The notes under the pieces are model-generated. The model ran no database searches and was not told the origin of the DNA. It worked only from the letters and a program-made list of their open reading frames with translations. From Chitinophaga qingshengii (lineage in GTDB: Bacteria; Bacteroidota; Bacteroidia; Chitinophagales; Chitinophagaceae): a stretch of 64,000 nucleotides of DNA. A program made the translations under genes and the position numbers. Below are positions 44,820 through 52,706 of the stretch, in pieces (positions within the stretch are counted from its first letter, which is position 1; each line of letters opens with the position of its first letter). Location: contig NZ_JACVFC010000001.1 in assembly GCF_014529935.1 (NCBI RefSeq), forward strand, positions 2,666,001 to 2,730,000, in the 5' to 3' direction.

Positions 44820-45476
44820 CTACAGTTTTACGGTGGGTATATCGCCATCTACAATTAACCGGCCGGCTGTTTTGGCTTTAATTTCTTCCACCGTCACATC
44901 CGGCGCGCGTTCCAGCAAGCGGAATCCGTCAGGTGTTACTTCGAGTACAGCGAGGTCTGTAACGATTTTTTTCACACAGTTAACACCGGTGAGGGGCAAT
45001 GAACAGGCAGGCAACAGTTTGCTTTCGCCTTTAGGATTGGTATGCATCATGGCCACAATAATATTTTTGGCCGAAGCAACCAGGTCCATGGCACCGCCCA
45101 TGCCTTTCACCATTTTACCGGGTATTTTCCAGTTGGCGATATCTCCTTTATCGGATACTTCCATGGCGCCGAGTACGGTCAGATCTACCTTGCCCGCACG
45201 GATCATACCGAAACTTTCGGCAGAATCGAAGAAGCTGCCACCGGGGAGAATTGTTACCGTTTCCTTGCCCGCATTAATGAGATCTGCGTCGATATCTTCT
45301 GCAGCCGGATAAGGGCCCATGCCGAGCATACCATTTTCGGACTGCAGCATAATAGAAATACCGGCAGGAATGTAATTGGCTACCAGCGTGGGAATACCGA
45401 TACCCAGGTTCACATACATACCATCTTTTAATTCCTGTGCTATTCTTTTGGCAATACCAAATTTATCGAGAGGCAT
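44820..45476 (-). CDS. scoB: 3-oxoacid CoA-transferase subunit B
   Basis: A 218-residue beta subunit of succinyl-CoA:3-ketoacid CoA-transferase, which moves CoA from succinyl-CoA to acetoacetate. The catalytic Glu47 lies in [12 protein letters not shown], the SENG motif of the family. [32 protein letters not shown] and [11 protein letters not shown] are further family segments. Subunit A is 47 bp upstream, and the two form a heterotetramer. The substrate acetoacetate is by family; the locus has no other ketone-body genes. Confidence 0.95.
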   Translation of the reverse strand: MPLDKFGIAKRIAQELKDGMYVNLGIGIPTLVANYIPAGISIMLQSENGMLGMGPYPAAEDIDADLINAGKETVTILPGGSFFDSAESFGMIRAGKVDLTVLGAMEVSDKGDIANWKIPGKMVKGMGGAMDLVASAKNIIVAMMHTNPKGESKLLPACSLPLTGVNCVKKIVTDLAVLEVTPDGFRLLERAPDVTVEEIKAKTAGRLIVDGDIPTVKL

Positions 45477-45523
45477 AACATACTGATTTTGGAAAGTGGA
45501 ATAATGACGTGCAAGCGTTACCG

Positions 45524-46216
45524 TTACATCTTTACGGTCCTGCGTTCTATCCGTTTTTCATAGTTGGCGCCCGCGAAGATGCGGTGCACATAAATACCCG
45601 GCACATGGATCTGGTCAGGGTCCAGCTCTCCTGGCTGCACCAGGTGCTCTACCTCAGCAATGGTAATGGTACCGGCTTTAGCCATAGAGGTACTGAAATT
45701 GCGGGTTGTTTTACGGAATACCAGGTTGCCCTGGGTATCGCCTTTCCAGGCTTTTACAATAGCAAAATCGGCATGCAATGCCATCTCCATGAGATAATGT
45801 TTGCCGTTGAATTCGCGGGTTTCCTTACCGGCGGCTACTTCAGTGCCATAACCGGCAGGGGTGAAGAAAGCGGGGATACCCATACCGGCCATCTGGATAC
45901 GGGTGGCCAGGGTACCTTGTGGAATGAGGTCTACTTCCAGCTCACCGGCCAGCAGTTGTCTTTCAAATTCGGCGTTTTCCCCTACATAGGAAGACATCAT
46001 CTTGCGGATCTGACGGGTTTTCAACAACAGGCCTAATCCGAAGTCATCCACGCCGGCATTATTGGAAATACAGGTCAGGTCCTTCACTCCTGTTTTTACC
46101 AGCGCCGCGATACAGTTTTCCGGTATACCACTTAAACCAAACCCTCCCAGCATTACCACCGCGCCGTCCCGGATGTCCTGTACAGCTTCATCTGCATTTG
46201 CTAATACTTTGTTCAT
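45524..46216 (-). CDS. scoA: 3-oxoacid CoA-transferase subunit A
   Basis: A 230-residue alpha subunit of the same enzyme. The start is the ATG at 46214-46216 ([18 protein letters not shown]); the longer frame runs into sequence without family match. The signature [19 protein letters not shown] is the CoA-binding segment, followed by [30 protein letters not shown]. Length and motifs fit the type I CoA-transferases. Subunit B follows after 47 bp. The DUF4296 gene is 22 bp upstream, so the whole block from bamD down could be read through. Confidence 0.95.
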   Translation of the reverse strand: MNKVLANADEAVQDIRDGAVVMLGGFGLSGIPENCIAALVKTGVKDLTCISNNAGVDDFGLGLLLKTRQIRKMMSSYVGENAEFERQLLAGELEVDLIPQGTLATRIQMAGMGIPAFFTPAGYGTEVAAGKETREFNGKHYLMEMALHADFAIVKAWKGDTQGNLVFRKTTRNFSTSMAKAGTITIAEVEHLVQPGELDPDQIHVPGIYVHRIFAGANYEKRIERRTVKM

Positions 46217-46238
46217 GTTTTGGTGTTTTATATTGATC

Positions 46239-46718
46239 TTATGGCTGTCTCTTGATAAAGGGGCGTACCGTATCGGAAGTATGCAACAGGATGGCTTTGT
46301 CGGCATAAGGGAAAAGCCCTTTCAGACGGAACATGACCGGTGCGTTTTCATCCACCGGGTTGCCCAGTTTATTTTTTCTGTTGGCGATATCGGCCTGCAC
46401 TTTTTCAAACACTTCTTTCATACGGTCCGGGTGGCTTTCATACCAGTTATAGCTGGCCATAAAGTCTTTCACGGACACTTTGTGCAGGTCCAGTATCTGT
46501 TTGTAGTAGATCTTTACTTTTTCCTGTCTGACAGAATCCGGCATAGGCGCTGTCATCGCGCTCACTTCGTTACCATAGGCATCCGCCATGGTCATATCTG
46601 CCAGGATCTTACTCATCTTGTCCTTCTGGAGATACTCCTTGGGAACAGCGGTCGGGTCACTACAAGCTGCCATCAAAAATAAAAATCCTGTTACGAGCGC
46701 TTTAATTCGATTATTCAT
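46239..46718 (-). CDS. DUF4296 lipoprotein
   Basis: A 159-residue lipoprotein started at ATG 46716-46718, giving [19 protein letters not shown] with lipidated Cys19. The mature part is helical and charged ([53 protein letters not shown]). This matches DUF4296, a Bacteroidota family of small lipoproteins without known function. It lies between the DUF4835 gene (42-bp gap) and scoA (22-bp gap), all on the minus strand. Confidence 0.8.
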   Translation of the reverse strand: MNNRIKALVTGFLFLMAACSDPTAVPKEYLQKDKMSKILADMTMADAYGNEVSAMTAPMPDSVRQEKVKIYYKQILDLHKVSVKDFMASYNWYESHPDRMKEVFEKVQADIANRKNKLGNPVDENAPVMFRLKGLFPYADKAILLHTSDTVRPFIKRQP

Positions 46719-46760
46719 TCTTTTTCTAAAAATTATTGGGACCGGCATATTATCCGGCAA

Positions 46761-47687
46761 TTATTTCATCTGCTGATATTTCTGTGCATTGGGCACATCC
46801 ATCTGCGCCAGCAATTCAGCTGCTCTGCTCTTCTCCTGTGGCATGGCCTTGGAAAATATCTTCTGCAGTTCATCGGCTTTAGCGGCATAAAATGTCTGCA
46901 ACAGCATAGAGTTGGGTATGTCCTGATGAATGGCATACAACAGGTTGAGGCAGTTCATGATGGCCGCACGGCCTCTGTTCACATCTTCATACATCACATC
47001 CAGTCCGTTGCGGTGGTACTGGTACATCACATCATGGAAGTTGAGGAACTTGGCATTCAACAGGTTGTCTTCCAGCCAGTAACGGTTACGGTTACCCTCA
47101 AATGCCTTCCATCCGGAGATGTCTTTGCCATCGGGCGCATTATTGACAATATTCAGCGCTTTTTTGAAATAGGCATCGCCGCCCCGGGGAGAGAAGGAGT
47201 CGTAGTCCAGTCCCAGGATGATATTCACATAATAAGCCATGATGGCAGTCAGATTGGAGGCCATGGGATCGTTGCCCACCACGCGGGTATCGCTGAATTC
47301 CAGCGGTTGAAACTCCGCATAACGGAACACCACGTTGTTATCCTGTGTATTGAGCAGGCTGGTGACATAGCTGCTGTTATACACCGGGCGGGTAGCCTGA
47401 ATGGTGAGGGAAGCCTTATAGCTGTTTTCCCCGGTAACGCCGGTCACGTTGAGCAGGAAATTACATTCGATTCTTTCTGCCGGAGTGAAGGCATCATCCG
47501 TCCAGTGGCGGTTATTCAGAAATTCCTTGAGGGCAGTTTGCAGGGTGGTAAATACTTTCCGGTCTACCCCCTGTATCTGGTTGGCCACTACGGTCACATT
47601 AGCCCTGATCTCCTGCGCCTGCAGGCAGTCGGCCATGAAAACGAATACGCCTGCCAGCAGCAGGGTGAACGGGAAACGGTTACGCAT
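46761..47687 (-). CDS. DUF4835 family protein (T9SS-associated PorD-like)
   Basis: A 308-residue protein with a signal peptide ([24 protein letters not shown]) and a beta-rich mature part beginning QEIRANVTVVANQIQGVD. VFTTLQTALKEFLNNRHWTDD and the later DYDSFSPRGGDAYFKKALNIVN are typical of DUF4835. I recall this family being called PorD in some annotations, a type IX secretion component; that name should be confirmed by a family search. It starts 8 bp inside the end of coaBC, suggesting coupling. With sprA in the same window, two separate loci touch T9SS. Confidence 0.8.
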   Translation of the reverse strand: MRNRFPFTLLLAGVFVFMADCLQAQEIRANVTVVANQIQGVDRKVFTTLQTALKEFLNNRHWTDDAFTPAERIECNFLLNVTGVTGENSYKASLTIQATRPVYNSSYVTSLLNTQDNNVVFRYAEFQPLEFSDTRVVGNDPMASNLTAIMAYYVNIILGLDYDSFSPRGGDAYFKKALNIVNNAPDGKDISGWKAFEGNRNRYWLEDNLLNAKFLNFHDVMYQYHRNGLDVMYEDVNRGRAAIMNCLNLLYAIHQDIPNSMLLQTFYAAKADELQKIFSKAMPQEKSRAAELLAQMDVPNAQKYQQMK

Positions 47688-48906
47688 GTTGTTGTAGTTC
47701 TATAATGGCAGAAACAATATCCCTGGCTACTTCCAGTTTGGATTTGAGGGGGATGTCACGTTCTTTTCCCCTGTTATCGAACAGGGTTACTTTATTGGTA
47801 TCGTGGTTAAATCCGGCGCCCGGATCGGCGAGGGAGTTCATCACGATCATATCCAGGTGTTTGTCGCGCAGTTTTTTCAGCGCATACTCCCTTTCGTTGT
47901 TGGTTTCCAGGGAGAAGCCTACCAGCAGTTGCTGCGGCCCTTTATTATTACCCAGGGTGCGGAGGATATCATGTGTTTTTTCCAGGGAGATGCTGAACTT
48001 ATCCTCTCCTTTTTTGATTTTTTTGTCTGCCACCTGTGCCGGGCGGTAGTCTGCCACCGCTGCGGCGGCCACCACGATATCGGATAGCGGGTATACCGCC
48101 AGCACGCTGCGGAACATATCATCCGCCGATTGTACGGGGATGACTTCGATACCGCTGTGATGGGTGGTGAGGTTGGTAGGTCCCAGCACCAGTTTCACCT
48201 GGGCGCCGGCATCGGCCAGGGCTTCCGCGATAGCGATGCCCATTTTACCGCTGGAGTGGTTGCTGATATATCTTACCGGGTCAATATGTTCGATCGTAGG
48301 ACCAGCAGTGACCACGGCGATTTTACCGCTGAGTGGTTTACGGGCTCCCGCAGCCTGACTGAAATAGCGGCGCAGCAGGGTTACCATGTTTTCCGGTTCC
48401 GCCATGCGGCCTTCTCCTACGAGGCCACTGGCCAGTTCGCCGGCAGCTACCGGGATCTGTTGGTGACCGTATTGCTGGAGACGGGCTACATTGGCGCGGG
48501 TAGCAGGATGTTTCCACATGTCTTCATCCATGGCGGGCGCGTAGAATACCGGGCAGGTAGCCGACAGGTAGGTGGCCAGCAACAGGTTATCACACAGGCC
48601 GTTGGCCATTTTAGCGATGGTATTGGCAGAAGCCGGGGCAATCAGCATGACGTCGGCCCATCGGCCCAGCATCACGTGGTTGTTCCAGCTGTTATGGTCG
48701 CTGATATGTAGTGGTACTTCGTTTTTGGACAGGGTAGCGAGGGTGAGGGGCGTGATAAAGTCGGCCGCCGCAGGAGTCATGATAATTTTAACAATGGCTC
48801 CTTCCTTCACGAGCAGGCGGGTGAGGGTAGCGGCTTTATAGGCAGCGATGCTGCCGGACACGCCCAGCAGGATTTTCTTTCCTTGTAGCATTTTAATATC
48901 GTCCAT
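47680..48906 (-). CDS. coaBC: Bifunctional phosphopantothenoylcysteine decarboxylase / phosphopantothenate-cysteine ligase
   Basis: A 408-residue cytoplasmic enzyme for two steps of coenzyme A synthesis. The N-terminal flavoprotein domain (CoaC) has [20 protein letters not shown], the [19 protein letters not shown] segment and [13 protein letters not shown]. The C-terminal ligase domain (CoaB) begins [29 protein letters not shown] and includes [20 protein letters not shown]. The start may be the ATG at 48904-48906 or the one five codons on (48889-48891), which matches the usual MLxGKKILLG. A terminator-like hairpin lies 14 bp upstream, so it may need its own promoter apart from rpoZ. Confidence 0.95.
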   Translation of the reverse strand: MDDIKMLQGKKILLGVSGSIAAYKAATLTRLLVKEGAIVKIIMTPAAADFITPLTLATLSKNEVPLHISDHNSWNNHVMLGRWADVMLIAPASANTIAKMANGLCDNLLLATYLSATCPVFYAPAMDEDMWKHPATRANVARLQQYGHQQIPVAAGELASGLVGEGRMAEPENMVTLLRRYFSQAAGARKPLSGKIAVVTAGPTIEHIDPVRYISNHSSGKMGIAIAEALADAGAQVKLVLGPTNLTTHHSGIEVIPVQSADDMFRSVLAVYPLSDIVVAAAAVADYRPAQVADKKIKKGEDKFSISLEKTHDILRTLGNNKGPQQLLVGFSLETNNEREYALKKLRDKHLDMIVMNSLADPGAGFNHDTNKVTLFDNRGKERDIPLKSKLEVARDIVSAIIELQQHA

Positions 48907-48912
48907 AGATAT

Positions 48913-48941
48913 AAAAAAAGCGGCAGAATGTATTCTGCCGC
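48913..48941 (-). terminator. Terminator-like hairpin between rpoZ and coaBC
   Basis: gcggcagaa (48920-48928) and ttctgccgc (48933-48941) are perfect arms around 4 nt. The A run at 48913-48919 gives T7 on the minus strand. It would end the bamD-rpoZ transcript or reduce read-through into coaBC. Confidence 0.85.
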
Positions 48942-49001
48942 CATGAAATTAATATTTTTATTTTTCGCAATCACGCACCTCACAAAATAATGTGTGGCGG
49001 A

Positions 49002-49343
49002 TTAGCTGAACAGGTCGTCGTCGTTCTTGCGGAAATAAATTTTGCTGTCCAGGAATTCCTGGGTAGCCTGGATCGCAGGATTCGCCAGCCTTTCATAAAA
49101 GCGGGAAATCTCAATCTGTTCTTTGTTTTCGTGTACTTCTTCGAGGTTGTCGGTATGGCTGGCAAACTCTTCCAGCTTGGAATGGAGCTCCTCTTTCACG
49201 GAAATATTGATCTGATTGGCGCGTTTGGCTATCACGGCAATAGACTCATATAAATTACCGGTCCGGTTCTTAATATCGGTAGTATTTTTGGTTTCTACCC
49301 AGGGATTAAGACTACTGGTTAGACTTCTCTTTATTTTGCTCAT
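49002..49343 (-). CDS. rpoZ: RNA polymerase subunit omega (Bacteroidota RpoZ type)
   Basis: A 113-residue small RNA polymerase subunit that helps assemble and stabilise beta-prime. The segment TTDIKNRTGNLYESIAVIAKRANQIN is the conserved core of the omega/Rpb6 fold as seen in this phylum. The acidic C-terminus ends RKNDDDLFS. It overlaps the 3' end of bamD by 32 bp, so translation is probably coupled. It is followed by a strong terminator before coaBC. The bamD-rpoZ-coaBC-DUF4835 order is, from memory, conserved in Bacteroidota. Confidence 0.88.
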   Translation of the reverse strand: MSKIKRSLTSSLNPWVETKNTTDIKNRTGNLYESIAVIAKRANQINISVKEELHSKLEEFASHTDNLEEVHENKEQIEISRFYERLANPAIQATQEFLDSKIYFRKNDDDLFS

Positions 49344-50148
49344 TTTCCAGTGATTTAATGTTGTTTTGCGCTAAGGTATAAAATTTTTCGGCATCCGCCT
49401 TCAATTTGCTGTTGGGGTAATGGTCCTGAAAGTCCATATATTCCGTTACCACTGTTTCGTAGCGTTCCTTCTGTTTTTCTTCGATGCTGTTCTTCGCGTA
49501 ATTATAGTAGGCACGGATCGCCATTATCTTGTAGCCGTCGCTTTTATCGGAGTCGGGGTAGTTGCGCATCAGGTTTTTGAAGGCAATACCGGCCGCTTTA
49601 TAAAAGCCCAGGTTATAATACAGTTCAGCACTGTTAAATTCCTTTTTTTCCAGTTTTCTCCGGCAGAGTTCGATTACCAGGTTGGCTTCCGGTACTTTTT
49701 CCGCCTGGGGGTAGTTGTTGATGAAGGTTTGCATCTGGGCAATGGCCTTCATGGTATTGGTTTGATCCAGGGATACCTTGGGCGACTGCTTATAATAGCA
49801 ATAGGCCTGCATATAGTCAATTTCCACCGCTCTGGGGCTGTTGGGGAATACGTCGAGGTAGTTTTTGAAATGGAAAGCTGCCTGAACATAATCCTTCACA
49901 TAGTAGGAACAGTATGCGTAGTTGTAATACAGCCCTTCAAACTTTTCCGTGCCTTTATACACCTGTAAAAGGTCCTGGTAAAGCGTTTGAGCCGTATTGT
50001 ATTTTTTCTTCTGATACAATTTGTCAGCATACGCCAGCTTCTTCTCGAAGTTGTTGCTTTTTTCGATCCGCCTCAGTTCATTGTTACAAGAGGTAGCAGC
50101 GACCACGATCAGCGCAAGAAGGGTGCTATACAATAAAAATTTCCGCAT
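49312..50148 (-). CDS. bamD: Outer-membrane assembly lipoprotein BamD
   Basis: A 278-residue lipoprotein of the BAM complex, which inserts beta-barrel proteins in the outer membrane. The signal MRKFLLYSTLLALIVVAATSC has its lipidated Cys at residue 21. TPR-type helices follow (LAYADKLYQKKKYNTAQTL, GLYYNYAYCSYYVKDYVQAAFHF, FPNSPRAVEIDYMQAYCYY), in the pattern of BamD/ComL. A -7 motif TAATTTTG (minus strand) lies 10 bp before the ATG. Its 3' end overlaps rpoZ. Confidence 0.93.
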   Translation of the reverse strand: MRKFLLYSTLLALIVVAATSCNNELRRIEKSNNFEKKLAYADKLYQKKKYNTAQTLYQDLLQVYKGTEKFEGLYYNYAYCSYYVKDYVQAAFHFKNYLDVFPNSPRAVEIDYMQAYCYYKQSPKVSLDQTNTMKAIAQMQTFINNYPQAEKVPEANLVIELCRRKLEKKEFNSAELYYNLGFYKAAGIAFKNLMRNYPDSDKSDGYKIMAIRAYYNYAKNSIEEKQKERYETVVTEYMDFQDHYPNSKLKADAEKFYTLAQNNIKSLENEQNKEKSNQ

Positions 50149-50599
50149 AAAAGAGTGGCAAAATTAAGAATTAAATGTAAATGTAAGGCGAAGAGATTTT
50201 CATTGCTGTTAAAATTTTGCAAAAGAGGCCGTTAAATCGCTGAAACCGGGCTTTTTACCGAAGAAATGATTCCTTTTGCCGCTTACCTGCCGAAAATAAA
50301 AAACCGTTTGAAACTGTCAAAAAAATATCCGCGGAAAAGCGTCAAATTAAATTTTACCCCTATTTGTAAAAACGGTTCTGCTCCCTTCAGGTGAAAAATA
50401 AGTGCAGTTATTTTAGTGCCCGCTATGGCAGACTGGTTGGGTTTCTAACACATTATGAACATGATATTAACATCAATACACAGCTTATCCACACAATTCC
50501 GTCTCCGTCGGGCCCAAAGGGTGCATAAACCGGGGCCAATCCCTGTCCGATAACGGATATGCTCTTGTGGAAAAAATTTATAAAGTATTTTTTCGTTAA
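50149..50599. other. Intergenic region between bamD and mraZ
   Basis: No gene is evident. Near bamD lies its -7 motif. The middle is AT-rich. At 50485-50493 is TTATCCACA, the exact DnaA-box consensus, and at 50566-50574 the minus strand reads TTTTCCACA, one mismatch from it. A small hairpin tccg-ataa-cgga lies at 50546-50557. The MraZ-type operator follows from 50600. Confidence 0.5.
50159..50166 (-). promoter_or_regulatory. Perfect -7 promoter motif of bamD
   Basis: The minus strand reads TAATTTTG, an exact TAnnTTTG, 10 bp before the bamD ATG. No TTTG is seen at the -33 position. The leader would be only a few nt long. Confidence 0.45.
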
Positions 50600-50636
50600 A
50601 AAGTGGGAAAAAGTGTTATTTTGTGTTAGAAAATGG
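50600..50636 (+). promoter_or_regulatory. MraZ-box-like operator: four repeats at 10-nt period
   Basis: AAAGTGG (50600-50606), AAAGTGT (50610-50616), TTTGTGT (50620-50626) and AAAATGG (50630-50636) are spaced by exactly 3 nt each. MraZ autorepresses its operon by binding direct repeats of period 10: TGGGN with 5-nt spacers in E. coli and AAAGTG[T/G]N3 in Mycoplasma. The block ends 25 bp before the mraZ ATG and lies just upstream of TACTTTG (50646-50652), a possible shortened -7 element. Confidence 0.75.
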
Positions 50637-50661
50637 TTTTTCAAGTACTTTGCCCCATGGT

Positions 50662-51129
50662 ATGACAGGTTTTCTAGGCGAATATGAGGCTACGCTGGAC
50701 GCAAAAGGACGTTTTCTGTTACCTGCCGGATTCAAAAAGCAGGTGTCAGAAGCCGCCGGGGGACAGTTTGTCATCAATAGAGGCTTTGAAAAATGTTTGT
50801 CATTGTATCCCATGAACGAGTGGCAACCCATTTTCGAACGTATCAGCAAGCTGAACGATTTCGACCCGAAAGTGCGGGAATTTAGGCGCTACTTCCTCAA
50901 TGGAGCCACCATTCTGGAACTGGATAGTGCAGGAAGACTGCTGGTACCGAAAAACCTGCTGTCGTACGCAAACATGGAAAAAGACATTGTGCTGGCAGCA
51001 GCATCCAATAAAATCGAGATCTGGGATAAAGGTAAATACCAGGAGTTCTTTGAAAATTTCTCACCAGGGGCCTTCAGTGATCTGGCTCAACAGGTAATGG
51101 GAGGAGGAGACAACAATATTTCAATTTAA
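50662..51129 (+). CDS. mraZ: Transcriptional regulator MraZ
   Basis: A 155-residue DNA-binding protein that opens the division and cell wall (dcw) cluster and represses it. The ATG at 50662 gives MTGFLGEYEATLDAKGRFLLPAGF, the family opening; a longer in-frame TTG start would run into the operator. Two AbrB-like SpoVT folds each carry a DxxGR motif: DAKGRFLLP near the start and DSAGRLLVP in the second half. It assembles as a ring of subunits that reads repeated boxes; four such boxes at 10-nt period lie just upstream. rsmH follows after 11 bp. Confidence 0.95.
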   Translation: MTGFLGEYEATLDAKGRFLLPAGFKKQVSEAAGGQFVINRGFEKCLSLYPMNEWQPIFERISKLNDFDPKVREFRRYFLNGATILELDSAGRLLVPKNLLSYANMEKDIVLAAASNKIEIWDKGKYQEFFENFSPGAFSDLAQQVMGGGDNNISI

Positions 51130-51140
51130 ACTGGAGCAAT

Positions 51141-52052
51141 ATGGGCGAACAACAATATCACCTACCCGTTCTGCTGCAGGAGACAACGGAGCTGTTACAT
51201 ATTAACCCCGAAGGGACCTATGTGGACGCTACGTTCGGAGGCGGAGGACATTCCCGGGCCATACTGGAGAAACTGGGCGAAAAAGGACGACTGATTGTAT
51301 TTGATCAGGACGAGGATGCATACCGTAACCGGATTATCGATGATCGTGTAACATTTGTACAACAAAATTTCCGGCACCTGCACCGCTTCCTGAAATTACA
51401 CAAAGCGGATCAGGTAGACGGCATACTGGCCGATCTGGGCGTGTCTTCACACCAGTTCGATACTGCTGAAAGAGGTTTCAGTATCCGGTTCAACGGAGAC
51501 CTGGACATGCGGATGGATACCCGGACTACCCTCACTGCGGCCCAAATTCTGGCCACCTGGGGCGAAGCCCGGTTACAACTCATCTTCCAGGAATATGGAG
51601 AAGTGACCAACGCCAAAACCCTGGCGCAAACCATTGTACGGCAAAGAAAAACACACCCCATGCGCACCATCACGGAATTCAAATCCGTGATTCAGCCCAT
51701 CGTAAAAGGCAACCCGCAGAAATACCTCGCACAGGTATTCCAGGCGTTAAGAATCGCCGTCAACGATGAACTGGGCGCTCTAAAAGATTTACTGACGCAA
51801 TCCGCCAATGCACTGAAACCAGGCGGAAGGCTCGCCATCATCACCTTCCACTCGCTGGAAGACAGGCTGGTAAAGAATTTTATGAAGACAGGCAGTTTCG
51901 AGGAAGCACCGGAAGATCCGTTTGGAAAGGAAACACCCCCTAAATTGTTCAGATTAATCACAAAAAAACCGGCAACCGCCAGCGATGCAGAATTAAAGCT
52001 TAACAGCAGATCGAGAAGCGCAAAACTGCGGGTGGCCGAAAAATTAGCATGA
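51141..52052 (+). CDS. rsmH: 16S rRNA (cytosine-1402-N4)-methyltransferase
   Basis: A 303-residue SAM-dependent methyltransferase that modifies C1402 of 16S rRNA in the decoding centre; formerly mraW. The SAM motif DATFGGGGHS is at residues 29-38, with the usual LPVLLQET opening. VDGILADLGVSSHQFDTAERGFSIR and RIAVNDELGAL are family hallmarks, and LAIITFHSLEDRLVKNFMK lies near the C-terminus. The start has a GGAG at good spacing, unusual for this phylum. It lies 11 bp after mraZ, and ftsL follows after about 100 bp. Confidence 0.97.
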   Translation: MGEQQYHLPVLLQETTELLHINPEGTYVDATFGGGGHSRAILEKLGEKGRLIVFDQDEDAYRNRIIDDRVTFVQQNFRHLHRFLKLHKADQVDGILADLGVSSHQFDTAERGFSIRFNGDLDMRMDTRTTLTAAQILATWGEARLQLIFQEYGEVTNAKTLAQTIVRQRKTHPMRTITEFKSVIQPIVKGNPQKYLAQVFQALRIAVNDELGALKDLLTQSANALKPGGRLAIITFHSLEDRLVKNFMKTGSFEEAPEDPFGKETPPKLFRLITKKPATASDAELKLNSRSRSAKLRVAEKLA

Positions 52053-52154
52053 TAACGCCCACGCTTTATCATCCTCTCCTATCCTATCCTATACACATCT
52101 GTTGTGATTTGCTTTTCAATTTTATATTGTCAATTTATTAAAAAGGCATAACGC

Positions 52155-52538
52155 GTGTTGCAGGAAGAAGTTATAGAAACAAACCAGGAAGAACCTACCG
52201 TCACGGAAAACATACCACCGGTAAAAGAACCGAAAAAGGAATGGCGGTTGCGTATCAACTACAGAGCGTTGGTACAAAACCTCCCCTATATCGGGTTTCT
52301 GGCCGTTCTTGCCCTGATCTATATCGCTAATAGTCACCTCGCTGAAAAAAAAATACGCCGCATTAATCAGCTTGGCAAAGAAATAAAAGAGCTCAAGTGG
52401 GAATATATCAATGTGAAGAGTGAGCTCATGTTTCGCAGTAAAATGAGTGAAGTGAGCAAATCTGTGGAACAACTGGGCCTCAAACAACTCAGTTCCCCCC
52501 CGCAAAAAATTGTGCTGAAAAAAGAAAATGAAAAATGA
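52155..52538 (+). CDS. ftsL: Cell division protein FtsL (Bacteroidota type)
   Basis: A 127-residue bitopic membrane protein with a GTG start at 52155 followed by TTG. It has an acidic cytoplasmic tail, a basic patch (EPKKEWRLRINYRALV), one membrane segment (LPYIGFLAVLALIYIANSHL) and a periplasmic coiled coil with heptads (KIRRINQLGKEIKELKWEYINVKSEL). That plan and its place between rsmH and ftsI identify it as FtsL despite low sequence conservation. It joins FtsB-like and FtsQ proteins to activate FtsW/FtsI. No FtsB homologue is adjacent. A folded 101-nt element lies in the gap before ftsI. Confidence 0.82.
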   Translation: MLQEEVIETNQEEPTVTENIPPVKEPKKEWRLRINYRALVQNLPYIGFLAVLALIYIANSHLAEKKIRRINQLGKEIKELKWEYINVKSELMFRSKMSEVSKSVEQLGLKQLSSPPQKIVLKKENEK

Positions 52539-52548
52539 CATGAATAAC

Positions 52549-52649
52549 TGATACCTGGTGCTGCCCGCCCGAAAATATTACTGGACGGGGATGCTGGTAA
52601 AAAATGGCAAGCATCTCAATATAAAAATAGCAGCCAGCGTCAGGTATCA
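52549..52649 (+). other. Structured element in the ftsL-ftsI gap
   Basis: A 15-bp closing stem pairs tgatacctggtgctg (52549-52563) with cagcgtcaggtatca (52635-52649), two of the pairs being G-U. Inside are a CCCG/CGGG hairpin (52568-52571 with 52586-52589) and a GATGCT/AGCATC hairpin (52590-52595 with 52610-52615). The layout resembles a three-way junction. It could be a structured mRNA element or a small intergenic repeat; no known class was recognised. Confidence 0.5.
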
Positions 52650-52706
52650 TTTTATAGCTTATAGCGCCGCTTAACACGCTAAAAGCTGAAGCTAAACTGC
52701 CGGAAC

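Noticed and set aside
48130..48711. A 193-codon plus-strand frame opposite coaBC
   Set aside because: Fully antisense to a well-supported gene, with no domain signature.
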